64,000 nt of DNA from DATADW01 sp963733905 (GTDB taxonomy: Bacteria; Actinomycetota; Acidimicrobiia; Spongiisociales; DATADW01), in assembly GCA_963733905.1 (NCBI GenBank), contig CAVTEU010000004.1, forward strand, positions 1-64,000, given 5' to 3'. A program made the position numbers and the translations under genes. This document shows positions 18,400 to 27,396 of the stretch, piece after piece. A model generated the notes under the pieces. The model ran no database searches. It saw only the letters and a program-made list of their open reading frames with translations, and was not told the DNA's origin. Every line of letters begins with the position of its first letter. Position 1 is the stretch's first letter.

Positions 18400-19322
18400 T
18401 CGCCCGGCGGGCTGTCCTCCGGTGCCCCCGACGCCTCGCTCTCCTCGGCCTCGGCGCGGAACGTGGCAGCAGCCTCCCGCAGTTCGTCTGCTCCCTCGCC
18501 ACCCTGGCGCGAAGCGGACTCGAGCTCGTGCGAGAGCACTTCGAGGTCGGCGCCACCGGCCATCATCTGGACCAACTGCTCGAGTGCGATGTCGGCCTTT
18601 GCGTAGTCCCCGAAGACCTGGCCGCGCCGCAGGATGACGAAGTGGTCTCCGACCGGATAGGCGTGGTGGGGGTTGTGCGTGATGAAGATCACTCCGATAC
18701 CGCGCTGCTTGGCCTGCACTACGTAGCGCAGCACCACGCCCGCCTGCTTCACCCCCAGGGCCGCTGTCGGCTCGTCGAGGATCAGCACCTTGGCACCGAA
18801 GAAGACGGCGCGGGCAATGGCGACCGATTGGCGCTCACCACCGGAGAGCGTCCCCACCGGTTGGTCGGGATCGCGGATGTCGATCCCCATCTTGGACATC
18901 TCCTCGCGGGTGGTCCGCTTGGCGAAATCGATGTCGAAACGACGGAACGGGCCCCAGCCACGGGTGGGCTCCGAGCCCAGGAAGAAGTTCCGCCAGATGC
19001 TCATCAACGGGATCATCGCCAGGTCCTGGTAGACGGTTGCGATCCCCTTCTCCAACGCATCGCGCGGTGAGGAGAACTCGACCTCCTCACCCTCGAACCG
19101 GTACACGCCCTCGTCGGCCTTGTGCACACCGGACAGCGTCTTGATCAGCGTGGACTTGCCCGCCCCGTTGTCGCCGAGGAGGCATGTCACCTCGCCGGCA
19201 CGGACGAAGACCGAGATGTCCTGGAGGGCGATGACGTTTCCGAAGTACTTCGAGATGTGCTCCACCTCGAGGAGAGGGGAGCCATTGGAGTGTTCCGCTT
19301 CGGCGGTGAGTGTCGCCGTCAT
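18396..19322 (-). CDS. Sugar ABC transporter ATPase (CUT2, single domain)
   Basis: A 308-residue ATPase of the ribose/inositol importer class. Walker A is GDNGAGKST, the Q-loop lies in ATVYQDLAMIPLMSIW, the signature is LSGGERQSVAIARA and Walker B is VLILDEPTAALG. It has one nucleotide-binding domain, like FrcA, not the tandem pair of RbsA. A 45-residue acidic tail (GADELREAAATFRAEAEE) follows the ABC domain. Its start overlaps the permease stop and its stop overlaps iolC. The location makes myo-inositol the likely substrate. Confidence 0.92.
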   Translation of the reverse strand: MTATLTAEAEHSNGSPLLEVEHISKYFGNVIALQDISVFVRAGEVTCLLGDNGAGKSTLIKTLSGVHKADEGVYRFEGEEVEFSSPRDALEKGIATVYQDLAMIPLMSIWRNFFLGSEPTRGWGPFRRFDIDFAKRTTREEMSKMGIDIRDPDQPVGTLSGGERQSVAIARAVFFGAKVLILDEPTAALGVKQAGVVLRYVVQAKQRGIGVIFITHNPHHAYPVGDHFVILRRGQVFGDYAKADIALEQLVQMMAGGADLEVLSHELESASRQGGEGADELREAAATFRAEAEESEASGAPEDSPPGE

Positions 19323-20393
19323 CGCTTCGCCGCCCTTCCCCTGATCCAGTTGTTGAAGAGCACCGCTGCCACCAGCACGCCGCCCAACACCACCTGGAAC
19401 CAGTCGGCATCGACGCCGGTGAGCCTGATCCCCTGGTCGATCATGGCGAAGGTGAGCGCACCGAGCGAGGCGCCAACCGCAGATCCATAGCCGCCGGTGA
19501 GGAGGTTTCCCCCGACCACCGCGGCGATGATGGCCCGGAACTCGAGCTGGGTCCCTCTGAGGGTGTCCGCCCCGGTGAACTGGACCACCTGGAGCAACGC
19601 CACCAGGAAGGCGGCCAGAGCCGTTGTCATGAACAGGGCCACCTTGAGTCTGGTGACCGGCACGCCGACGTTGCGGGCGGCGTTGGCATCGCCCCCCGCT
19701 CCGAAGATCCAGTTGCCTTGGCGTGTCCGGAGCAACACCCAGGTGGCGAGGATCGTCAGCAGGATCCACCACAGGATGGTGATGCTGAACCGGGCCCCGC
19801 CGAATGTGAGTTGACCGGCGAGGAGCGCCCGCGCCGACTCGTACCCGGCCACCTGGTCGAGATCGCCCAACTGGGTCCTGTTGGTCAACGACCGTGTGAG
19901 GGCGATGGTCAGGCCCCGGAATATGAAGAGCGAACCGAGAGTGATGATGAACGAGGGGAGCTTGGTGCTCATCACCAAAGCCCCGTTGAAGGCGCCGATC
20001 AGCAGCGAGAGCACCAGTGCCACCGCTACGGCGGGCCAGAACGACCAGCCGAAGCCGCCGCCCGCCTGCGCCGTGACCAGCACCATGATCGTCATCCCGG
20101 CGAATCCCACGATCGACCCGATCGAGAGGTCGAACTCGCCGGCGATCATCAGGAGGGCGACGGCCACGGCGAGGATCCCCAGAGGCGCCGCAGTGTTGAG
20201 GACGGCGGCGGTGGCCTGCCAACTCACGAAGTTGTTGTCGAACGCCACCACGGCGAGGAAGGCGTAGACGAGGACCACCGCCACGATCGCCCCGACCTCG
20301 GGGCGGGCGAGGAGCCGGCTCAACAACCCGCTCTCGGCGAACCCGTTCGTCGGCCGGGGGCGCCACAGGTGGTGGCGCGGTGTCTGCGGTCAC
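19319..20393 (-). CDS. Sugar ABC transporter permease (CUT2), frameshifted near the start
   Basis: An inner-membrane permease of about 357 residues with many hydrophobic segments and the RbsC-family signatures LLMIAGEFDLSIGSIVGFAG, LPSFIITLGSLFIFRG and AAVVGGNLLTGGYGSA. GTG 20393 is preceded by GAGGTAGAGC and gives VTADTAPPPVAPPADE; one indel near 20335 is needed to enter the long frame (LLSRLLARPEVGAIV). The gap to the binding-protein gene is 73 bases. Confidence 0.92.
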
Positions 20394-20466
20394 GCTCTAC
20401 CTCCTCTCCGCACCTCACTCGAATCTATCGGAGGTGGCCCGCCCCCCGGCGGGCCACCATCCGATC

Positions 20467-21531
20467 TCAGCGGAGCCCTGCCTCCGAGAAGCTGACTACG
20501 TCGGCTGCGTTGTCCGCCGTGACCAACTGCGGTCCGGTGAGGATCACCTTCTCGACGCTTCCCAGCGGGATCGCACCGGTCTCCAGGTACTGGGTGAGCA
20601 ACACGATGGGCAGGTACCCCTGGAGGTACTGCGCCTGGTCGATGGCGAACGCCATGTCACCGTCGGTTATCGCCTGGAGCACCTCTGGAGAGAGGTCGAA
20701 GGTGGCGAACGTGATCGTTCCCAGCGACCCCGCCTCGTCGAGCGCCGCCAACGTCGGGATGGCGCCGGTGGGGCCGAGGGTGAGGATGCCGTTGGCATCG
20801 GCGTTGGCCTGGAGGGCCGAGGCAACCGACTGCTGAGCGCCGGTCGGGTCGTTCAGATCGACCGGGATCACCTCGACCGTTCCGCCCAATCCCTCTTCGA
20901 ACCCCTCGCAGCGAAGGTCGAGGGCGACGTTGCCCACCTCCTGGTTGATGCAGAGGGCGTTGGTGACTCCCGCTTCGGCGAACGCCAGTCCGGCGATGAG
21001 CCCCGCCTCGCGCTCGGTCTGTCCCACATGCGCCAGCACTCCGAGGTCGGCGAAGACGTCGCTTCCCGAGTTCATCGAGATCACCGGGATGCCGGCGTCA
21101 ACCGCCGCCTGGATCGAGGGCCCGAGTGCGTCGGCATCGGGGATCGATACGACCAGGCCGTCTGGCTGACCGGCGACTGCGGTGTCGATGATCTGGCTCA
21201 TGGCGACCATGTCGAAGGTACCCGGCGCCTGGTAGTTGGCCGTCACGCCCATGTCCTCGGCGGCGGCAGCCACTCCATTGGCCGCCACCGACCAGAAGGG
21301 GTCGGACGCCTGACCGTGTGTGACCACCTCGAAGGTGTAGTCGCGCTGGGTCACCCCACCCGCTGCCTCGGTGCTCCCGGTGCCGGCGGCGGTCGTGTCG
21401 GTCCCACCGTCAGCCGCCGTGGTGGCGGTGCCGCCGTCACCGGCCGTGGTGGCGGTGCCGCCGTCCCCGCCGCAAGCAGCGAGAACCATCAAGATCACAC
21501 CTGTCAACGCGAGCCATGACTTTCGTGTCAC
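20467..21531 (-). CDS. Sugar (probably inositol) ABC transporter substrate-binding lipoprotein
   Basis: A 354-residue periplasmic-binding-protein-type lipoprotein. The signal ends in a lipobox (LMVLAACGG), followed by a low-complexity tether built from repeats of GDGGTATTA. The ligand-binding body starts at YTFEVVTHGQASDPFWSVA and has the RbsB-like ADALGPSIQAAVDAGIPVIS. GTG 21531 has a strong AAGGAGGAGGAT upstream. It sits between iolE and the permease, which supports inositol as ligand. Confidence 0.92.
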   Translation of the reverse strand: MTRKSWLALTGVILMVLAACGGDGGTATTAGDGGTATTAADGGTDTTAAGTGSTEAAGGVTQRDYTFEVVTHGQASDPFWSVAANGVAAAAEDMGVTANYQAPGTFDMVAMSQIIDTAVAGQPDGLVVSIPDADALGPSIQAAVDAGIPVISMNSGSDVFADLGVLAHVGQTEREAGLIAGLAFAEAGVTNALCINQEVGNVALDLRCEGFEEGLGGTVEVIPVDLNDPTGAQQSVASALQANADANGILTLGPTGAIPTLAALDEAGSLGTITFATFDLSPEVLQAITDGDMAFAIDQAQYLQGYLPIVLLTQYLETGAIPLGSVEKVILTGPQLVTADNAADVVSFSEAGLR

Positions 21532-21584
21532 ATCCTCCTCCTTCTGCTTCACATGGGTCTGTTGGGACCCCTTGTCGCGCCCGG

Positions 21585-22487
21585 TCACCCGGGCGACACC
21601 GTTGTCGAGAACCGGTCCTCCAGCCACCGCATACTGTCGGAAGCGTCCGCCACCGGTCCGCTGCCCGGCTCTGGTTCGGCTCTGACTACTACATCCTGCT
21701 CCAGGACGTACCAGCCGTCGTACCCGGCCTCCTCGAGGGCGGTGATCACGGTGACCAGGTCCACGTCGCCCCCGCCCAGGGGGCGGTAGAGGCCATCGGA
21801 GACGGCACGGTGGTAGGTCGACTCGCCCCGCCGGACCTGCGCCGCCATGGCGGCATCGACGTCCTTGAGATGGACGTGGGCGACGCGGTCCCTGTACTCG
21901 AGTGCGATCTTCACCGGGTCGCCACCCCCGGCGAGTACGTGGCCGGTGTCGAGGCACAACGGCACTGTCGACTCCGCCAGCGCCCTCTCGATCTGTTCGG
22001 GCGTTTCGACCACCGTCCCCAAGTGGGGATGGAGCGATACGGCGAGGCCATGCCTGCTGCAGACCTCGGCCGCCTCCTCCAACGCAATGCCGAGATGGCG
22101 CCAATCGTCGTCGTTCAACTTTTCCGAGGTCTCGTAGGAATCGTCACTACCCGAGGCGGCCAGGACCGCGGCATCGGCACCGGCTTCGGCCATCGAGATG
22201 ACGGCTGCCTCCAGAGCGGCGAGCTCTTCCTGCCAGCGATCGGGGCGATGCAACACCACCGGCACGAAGCCGCCAACCAGTCGGAGTCCGTGTCGGCGGA
22301 GTACCTCCTGCAGGGCAGAGGGATCATTCGGGAGGAAACCCGCCGGTCCCAACTCGGTGGCCCGCATTCCGATCGACGCCATCTCGGACAGCACGCGGTC
22401 GGACTCCATCCGGTGACCCCAAGCAGGCACCTCGCAGACGCCCCACGTGATGGGGGCGCCGGCGACGCGATCGAGGAGATCGGTCAT
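21585..22487 (-). CDS. iolE: Inosose dehydratase / sugar phosphate isomerase-epimerase (IolE-like)
   Basis: A 300-residue TIM-barrel protein of the IolE/AP-endonuclease-2 family, expected to dehydrate 2-keto-myo-inositol (scyllo-inosose) to the diketone used by IolD. It starts APITWGVCEVPAWG. Metal-site segments are VSLHPHLGTVVET, PLCLDTGHVLAGGGDP, VAHVHLKDVD and the terminal GYDGWYVLEQDVV. It lies 35 bases downstream of iolG. Other isomerases share this fold, but the position makes IolE the best call. Confidence 0.9.
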   Translation of the reverse strand: MTDLLDRVAGAPITWGVCEVPAWGHRMESDRVLSEMASIGMRATELGPAGFLPNDPSALQEVLRRHGLRLVGGFVPVVLHRPDRWQEELAALEAAVISMAEAGADAAVLAASGSDDSYETSEKLNDDDWRHLGIALEEAAEVCSRHGLAVSLHPHLGTVVETPEQIERALAESTVPLCLDTGHVLAGGGDPVKIALEYRDRVAHVHLKDVDAAMAAQVRRGESTYHRAVSDGLYRPLGGGDVDLVTVITALEEAGYDGWYVLEQDVVVRAEPEPGSGPVADASDSMRWLEDRFSTTVSPG

Positions 22488-22522
22488 GTCGGGGTCTCCA
22501 CCGGAGTGGCTCGCGCTGCCGG

Positions 22523-23518
22523 TCAAGAGACCTCCTCGAGCCGTACCGGGCGGTGTTCGGCGCGAGACAGATCGCAGGCCACGGCCACACGGAGTGCCTC
22601 GAGGGCGTCTTCCGGCGTGCACGGGTTCTGCCGCCGCCCCGCGGCGACCTCGAGGAAAGCAGCAAGCTCAGCCCTGTAAGCAGGCTCGAAACGCTGTCGG
22701 AAATTCGACCATGCCTCTGCCGGTGGCGGTGGCATCCCGGGCTCGACCGAGCGCAGTGGCATCCGCTCGTCCCAGCCGACCGCAATCGCGTCCTCGGATC
22801 CGATCAACTCCATGCGGATGTCGTAGCCACGCGGGTCATGACGGTTGACCGAGAGCACGCCGAGTGCCCCACCGCGCAGACGTACAGTCGCCACCGCCGT
22901 GTCCACGTCGTCGTACGAGGCGAAGACCGGAAACCCGATGACCGAGCCGTCGGCATACACCTCTTCCACTTCGCGACCGGTGACAAAGCGGAGGGCATCG
23001 AAGTCATGGACGCTGAAGTCGCGGAAGATGCCGCCCGACTATGGGATGTACGACTCGTGTGGTGGGGCCGGGTCGTGACCCGCCATCCGCACCAGGTAGA
23101 GGTTGCCGAGACCGCCACCGAGAACAATCTCGGACGCCGCTCGAAAGCCCGGGTCGAATCGCCGCTGGAATCCCATCTGGAGCGTGATCCCAGAGCGCCG
23201 CACGTGCTCCACAACCGAGCGCGTCGATTCGAGGTCGAGTGAGATCGGCTTCTCGCAGAAGGTGGGAAGCCCGGCATCGACGCTGGCATGGATCAACTCG
23301 GCGTGGGTGTCGGTGGAGCTTGCGATCACCACCGCACCCACCTTTCCAAACAGGTCGTCCACCGAGCTTGCCTCTTCGTAGCCCCGCTCGGCGGCGAGGG
23401 ACGAGGCGCGTTCCGCGTCGACATCGGCGATCACGACCCGGTCGACCGAGGGAAGCGTGGCGAGAGTGGCGGCATGGAACGCTCCGATGCGGCCCACCCC
23501 GATCACACCTATGTCCAT
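22523..23518 (-). CDS. iolG: Inositol 2-dehydrogenase family (IolG-like) with in-frame TAG
   Basis: A Gfo/Idh/MocA oxidoreductase of 331 codons, first enzyme of the pathway, oxidising myo-inositol with NAD+. The Rossmann motif is GVIGVGRIGAFHAATLA and the family lysine is in FCEKPISLD. The C-terminal domain begins SGGIFRDFSVHDFDALRF. A TAG codon (CTA on the + strand, 23039-23041) interrupts the frame between HESYIP and SGGIFRD. No frameshift is needed, so this is a single-base change such as TCG to TAG. If real it would truncate the enzyme before its substrate domain; a sequence error is likely. It is the first gene after the operator and promoter at 23.55 kb. Confidence 0.9.
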
Positions 23519-23542
23519 GGACTGCCTCGCTTGCACCCAGGA

Positions 23543-23556
23543 TTGGAACGTTCCAA
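23543..23556. promoter_or_regulatory. LacI-type operator upstream of iolG
   Basis: A perfect 14-base palindrome TTGGAACGTTCCAA with the central CG typical of LacI/GalR operators. It lies 25 bases upstream of the iolG start and just downstream of a good promoter. An identical copy, also followed by CGAG, precedes the LacI-family gene at 25581. Confidence 0.85.
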
Positions 23557-23567
23557 CGAGCGCCGGT

Positions 23568-23597
23568 ACCATAGGGTGCGAGGCGCGGCGCTGTCAA
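23568..23597 (-). promoter_or_regulatory. Sigma70-type promoter for the leftward iol operon
   Basis: On the minus strand TTGACA (complement of 23592-23597), an 18-base spacer and TATGGT (complement of 23568-23573). The expected start site is near 23561, which puts the palindromic operator directly over the first transcribed bases, a classic repression layout. The divergent gap 23519-23634 also serves iolD. Confidence 0.6.
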
Positions 23598-23634
23598 GGG
23601 TCAACGCGCCGGTTACAGGTCGAGGAGGTCGTCG

Positions 23635-25500
23635 ATGGAGACCGTGCGGCTCACTACAGCCCAGGCCATCGTCCGCTACCTGATTGCCCAGCGGGTGGAG
23701 GACGGGAGCGCTGATCTTCCGCTGTTCGCCGGCGTCTTCGCCATCTTCGGCCACGGGAACGTCACCTGCCTGGGCGAGGCGCTGGAGAAGGAGAAAGACC
23801 GGCTCCCTACATGGCGCGGACAGAACGAGCAGACCATGGCGATGGCCGCGGTGGCTTTCGCCAAGGCGCGTCGACGGCGTCAGATGATGGTGGCCACGTC
23901 GTCGATCGGGCCAGGTGCCGCCAACATGGTGACTGCGGCCGGCATCGCCATGGCCAACCGACTCCCGTTGTTGCTTCTCTCGGGCGACACGTTCGCCAAC
24001 CGGCTTCCCGACCCGGTGCTCCAACAGGTGGAGCATTTCGGCGATCCGACCCTGACCGTCAACGACGCCTTCAAGGCGGTCTGCCGCTATTGGGACCGCA
24101 TCACCCATCCGGCACAGATCATCAACAGCTTGCCCCGGGCCGTCGCCACCATGCTCGACCCCGGCGGGTGCGGTCCTGCGTTTCTCGGGCTGGCCCAGGA
24201 CATCCAGGCCGAGGCCTTCGATTTTCCCGTCGAGTTCTTCACCGAACGGGTACATCGGGTTCGGCGACCCGGTCCCGACCCATCCGAGTTGGAGACAGCT
24301 GCAGCCCTGGTCCGCTCGGCCACCCGCCCGCTGGTGATCGCAGGCGGTGGTGTGCACTACAGCGATGCGGTGGAATCGCTGCGTCGCCTCGCCGAGCAAT
24401 GCCGGCTACCCGTTGTGGAAACGGTCGCCGGCAAGTCGACGCTGCAATGGGATCACCCCAATTTCGCCGGCCCCATCGGGGTGACTGGGAGCACGTCCGC
24501 CAACGAGTTGGCGGCCGAGGCCGATGTCGTCCTTGCTGTGGGAACCCGGCTCCAGGACTTCACCACGGGTTCATGGTCGGTCTTCCGAAACCCGGATGTC
24601 CGCTTGGTGGTGCTCAACGCCGCCGTCCACGATGCCGCCAAGCACATGGCGTATCCGTTTGTCGCCGATGCCCGCCGCGGGCTCGATGCACTGGTGGAGG
24701 CGCTGGGCGATTGGCAGTCACCTGCGGCGTGGCTGACTCGAGGTCAGCAGCTGTACCAGTCGTGGAACTCCTACCTCGACGAGGCGGCGGGGCCGCCGGC
24801 CGCGGGCGAAGCTCCCTCGTACCAGGCTGTCATCAGGGTGGTCAACGACCACGTCACGGCGCATGACTATGTGGTGGCTGCGGCCGGCGGCCTTCCCGGT
24901 GAGCTCAACAAGGGCTGGCGATCGGTGGGCGTCGGCACCTTCGACTGTGAGTACGGGTTCAGCTGCATGGGCTACGAGATCGGGGGCGCCTGGGGGGCGG
25001 CGATGGCACGGGGCACCGACGGGGTGGGCGATGAAGGCAGGGTCATCTCCTTCTGTGGCGATGGCTCCTACCTGATGGCCAACTCCGAGTTGTACAGCTC
25101 GGTGCTCTCCGGGCATCCCTTCGTCTTGGTTCTGTGCGACAACGGCGGCTACGCCGTCATCGATCGACTTCAGACCTTCAAGGGCGGCGCCTCGTTCAAC
25201 AACATGCTCGAGGACACCCTCCACCACGATCTGGTGCGGGTCGACTTCGCCAAGCACGCCGAGGCACTCGGAGCCTGGGTTGAAGGGGTCCCTTCGCTCG
25301 ATGCTCTCCCCGATGCGCTGGCCCGCGCCAGGAAGGCAGACCGGACCGCAGTGCTGGTGATCGCCACCGATCCCCACCAATGGACCGGGGGAGACGCCTG
25401 GTGGGATGTCGGCGTGCCCGAGGTCAGCGATCGTGAGCAAGTGCTCGTCGCACGGGGCGAGCACGAGGCGGAGCGCAAGCACCAACGCATCGGCGTGTGA
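23635..25500 (+). CDS. iolD: 3D-trihydroxycyclohexane-1,2-dione hydrolase (IolD)
   Basis: A 621-residue thiamine-diphosphate enzyme that opens the ring in inositol catabolism. The N-terminal domain has GVFAIFGHGNVTCLGEALE and RGQNEQTMAMAAVAFAKA. The central domain has RPLVIAGGGVHYSDA. The TPP/Mg site is ISFCGDGSYLMANSELYS followed by LVLCDNGGYAVIDRLQ, as in IolD. ATG 23635 follows GAGGAGG by 5 bases. It is intact and divergent from iolG, and the LacI gene follows 80 bases later. Confidence 0.96.
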   Translation: METVRLTTAQAIVRYLIAQRVEDGSADLPLFAGVFAIFGHGNVTCLGEALEKEKDRLPTWRGQNEQTMAMAAVAFAKARRRRQMMVATSSIGPGAANMVTAAGIAMANRLPLLLLSGDTFANRLPDPVLQQVEHFGDPTLTVNDAFKAVCRYWDRITHPAQIINSLPRAVATMLDPGGCGPAFLGLAQDIQAEAFDFPVEFFTERVHRVRRPGPDPSELETAAALVRSATRPLVIAGGGVHYSDAVESLRRLAEQCRLPVVETVAGKSTLQWDHPNFAGPIGVTGSTSANELAAEADVVLAVGTRLQDFTTGSWSVFRNPDVRLVVLNAAVHDAAKHMAYPFVADARRGLDALVEALGDWQSPAAWLTRGQQLYQSWNSYLDEAAGPPAAGEAPSYQAVIRVVNDHVTAHDYVVAAAGGLPGELNKGWRSVGVGTFDCEYGFSCMGYEIGGAWGAAMARGTDGVGDEGRVISFCGDGSYLMANSELYSSVLSGHPFVLVLCDNGGYAVIDRLQTFKGGASFNNMLEDTLHHDLVRVDFAKHAEALGAWVEGVPSLDALPDALARARKADRTAVLVIATDPHQWTGGDAWWDVGVPEVSDREQVLVARGEHEAERKHQRIGV

Positions 25501-25543
25501 CCGCAGGGGAGGGCCGATGCGAACCGCTGTGGCGCCGTAGCTG

Positions 25544-25557
25544 TTGGAACGTTCCAA
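25544..25557. promoter_or_regulatory. LacI-type operator upstream of the lacI-family gene
   Basis: Second copy of TTGGAACGTTCCAA, ending 23 bases before GTG 25581. A possible -10 (TAGGAT, 25569-25574) lies 6 bases before the start codon, which would give a leaderless mRNA. The repressor therefore probably controls itself as well as the iol genes. Confidence 0.82.
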
Positions 25558-25580
25558 CGAGATGCGACTAGGATCGAGGG

Positions 25581-26588
25581 GTGGCGTCGAGCCATCCAAC
25601 AATCATCGACGTCGCCCGTCGCGCCGGCGTGTCGAAATCACTCGTCTCGATGGTTATGCGGGGTGCCTCGAACGTCGGCGCCGAGCGGAGAGCGAGAGTG
25701 CTCGTCGCGGCGGAGGAACTCGGCTACCGCCCGAATGCGGTGGCTCGGAGCTTGGTCCAGCAGCGCACCAACCTGGTGGGGATCCTTCTATCCGACCTTC
25801 ACAACCCCTACTTCACCGAGGTGGTGGAGGGGATCGAGGAGTCGGCTTCTGCCGCCGAGTACCGGGCGCTCATCACCAGCGGGAGCCGTGAGCAGGCTCG
25901 AGAAGCACGGGCGCTGGACACTCTCCTCCAAATCAGGGTCGACGGGCTCATCCTCGCCGGCACCGTGCTCGACTCGAGGTCTATCAGGAACGCGGCCCGC
26001 ATTTGCCCGGTCGTCCTGGTCGCCCGCGCCACAAGGGCGGCCGGGGTGGACAGCGTCGTCAACGACGACCGCGCCGGCGCGGCGATGGCGGTCGATCATC
26101 TGCACGCGCTCGGGCACACCCACATCGCCCATATCGACGGTGGGGCCGGCGCAGGTGCGGCGAGCAGGCGATCCGGGTTCCTCGCCGCGATGCGCCGCCA
26201 TGGGTTGGAACGCACTGCCCAAGTGGTGCCGGGGGACTTCACCGAGGCCGGAGGGGCAGCCGGGGTCGACGCGGTCCTTACGGCGGGCGAACTTCCCAGT
26301 GCAGTGTTCGTCTCCAACGACCTCGCCGCCATCGGGGCGCTCCACGCCCTCGAGCACGCTGGCCTCGCCGTTCCCGAGGACATATCGCTCGTCGGGTACG
26401 ACAACACCGCCCTCGCCGCGTTGGGCCACATCGGTCTGACCACCATCGACCAACCGAGACACGAGATGGGCAGAACGGGAGTCGAGCTTCTGCTGGAGCG
26501 GGTCGAATCGGGACGCACCGCCCCGCGCCACCTCGTGATCGCCCCACGGTTGGTGGTCCGCCGCACCACCGCGCCCCCCGGACCTTGA
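25581..26588 (+). CDS. LacI-family transcriptional repressor of the inositol genes
   Basis: A 335-residue LacI/GalR regulator. The N-terminal helix-turn-helix is TIIDVARRAGVSKSLVSMVM with the hinge RPNAVARSLVQQRTN. A periplasmic-binding-protein-like effector domain follows (VGILLSDLHNPYFTEVVEGI, VSNDLAAIGALHALEHAG, TTIDQPRHEMGRTGVELL). Flanking position and the shared palindrome argue that it represses iolG, probably iolD, and itself, with an inositol intermediate as inducer (inferred). Confidence 0.93.
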   Translation: MASSHPTIIDVARRAGVSKSLVSMVMRGASNVGAERRARVLVAAEELGYRPNAVARSLVQQRTNLVGILLSDLHNPYFTEVVEGIEESASAAEYRALITSGSREQAREARALDTLLQIRVDGLILAGTVLDSRSIRNAARICPVVLVARATRAAGVDSVVNDDRAGAAMAVDHLHALGHTHIAHIDGGAGAGAASRRSGFLAAMRRHGLERTAQVVPGDFTEAGGAAGVDAVLTAGELPSAVFVSNDLAAIGALHALEHAGLAVPEDISLVGYDNTALAALGHIGLTTIDQPRHEMGRTGVELLLERVESGRTAPRHLVIAPRLVVRRTTAPPGP

Positions 26589-26718
26589 GCCCAGTCGACC
26601 CAGGGTTGGTGAATACCGCACGGGTAGCTGCCAACCGTTCCTGTGTTGGCCCTTCGTTCTGCGGGTTCGTAGGATGTGGTGCGCCGTTACTGTGGATCGC
26701 CCGACCTGAGGAGCCCGT

Positions 26719-27273
26719 ATGAGCAGCTTGGCGGACCGGCCGAACACGGCCCTCATCGTGATCGACGTGCAGAAGGGCGTCGTCGCCAACGCTCACCAGC
26801 GCGACGAGGTGATCGGCAACATCAGCGACGTTGTCGACAAGGCCCGAGCGGCTGACGTTCCCGTGATCTGGGTACAGCACTCCTCCGAGAACCTGCCCCA
26901 GGGCAGCGACGAATGGCAGTACGTCGACGAGCTCCAGCGGACCGGGTCGGAGCCGGTGGTCCACAAGCGTTATGCCGACTCGTTCGAGGACACCGAACTC
27001 GAGTCGGAGTTGGCGTCGAGGGGAGTGGGCCGACTCGTGGTCACCGGTGCCCAGACCGACGAATGCGTCCGCTCCACACTGCACGGTGCCGTCACCCGGG
27101 GCTACGACACGATCCTCGTCGGCGACGCCCACACGACCGAGGACCTCTCCGAGTGGGGCGCCCCCACGCCCGACAAGGTGATATCGCACACCAACATGTA
27201 CTGGTCGGGGCACTCTGCGCCCGGTAGGACGGCGGCGGTCGTGGACACGGCCGACCTCTCCTTCGATTCCTGA
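26719..27273 (+). CDS. Cysteine hydrolase, isochorismatase family
   Basis: 184 residues with the alpha/beta fold of isochorismatase-like hydrolases. The catalytic Asp is in ALIVIDVQKGVV, the Lys in VVHKRYADSFEDTELE and the Cys in VTGAQTDECVRSTLHGA. Members cleave amides such as nicotinamide, ureidoacrylate or N-carbamoyl compounds; the substrate here is unknown. It stands alone, with a 130-base gap before it and 123 after it. The following gap holds only an 18-codon ORF (ATG 27293) of doubtful meaning. Confidence 0.88.
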   Translation: MSSLADRPNTALIVIDVQKGVVANAHQRDEVIGNISDVVDKARAADVPVIWVQHSSENLPQGSDEWQYVDELQRTGSEPVVHKRYADSFEDTELESELASRGVGRLVVTGAQTDECVRSTLHGAVTRGYDTILVGDAHTTEDLSEWGAPTPDKVISHTNMYWSGHSAPGRTAAVVDTADLSFDS

Positions 27274-27396
27274 AGGCGGTCACCCTAGACGCATGTCGGC
27301 GGAGCGTCTGACGCCCGAGGTCCGCGCCGTCACCCGTCAAGCTCGGTAGAGTCGGTGCCGGCGGGCGGGTGAGGGTTAGAGCACGGTGGTGGGCCG

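Noticed and set aside
27293..27349. 18-codon ORF (MSAERLTPEVRAVTRQAR) after the cysteine hydrolase
   Set aside because: Too short, without a ribosome-binding site or recognisable match.
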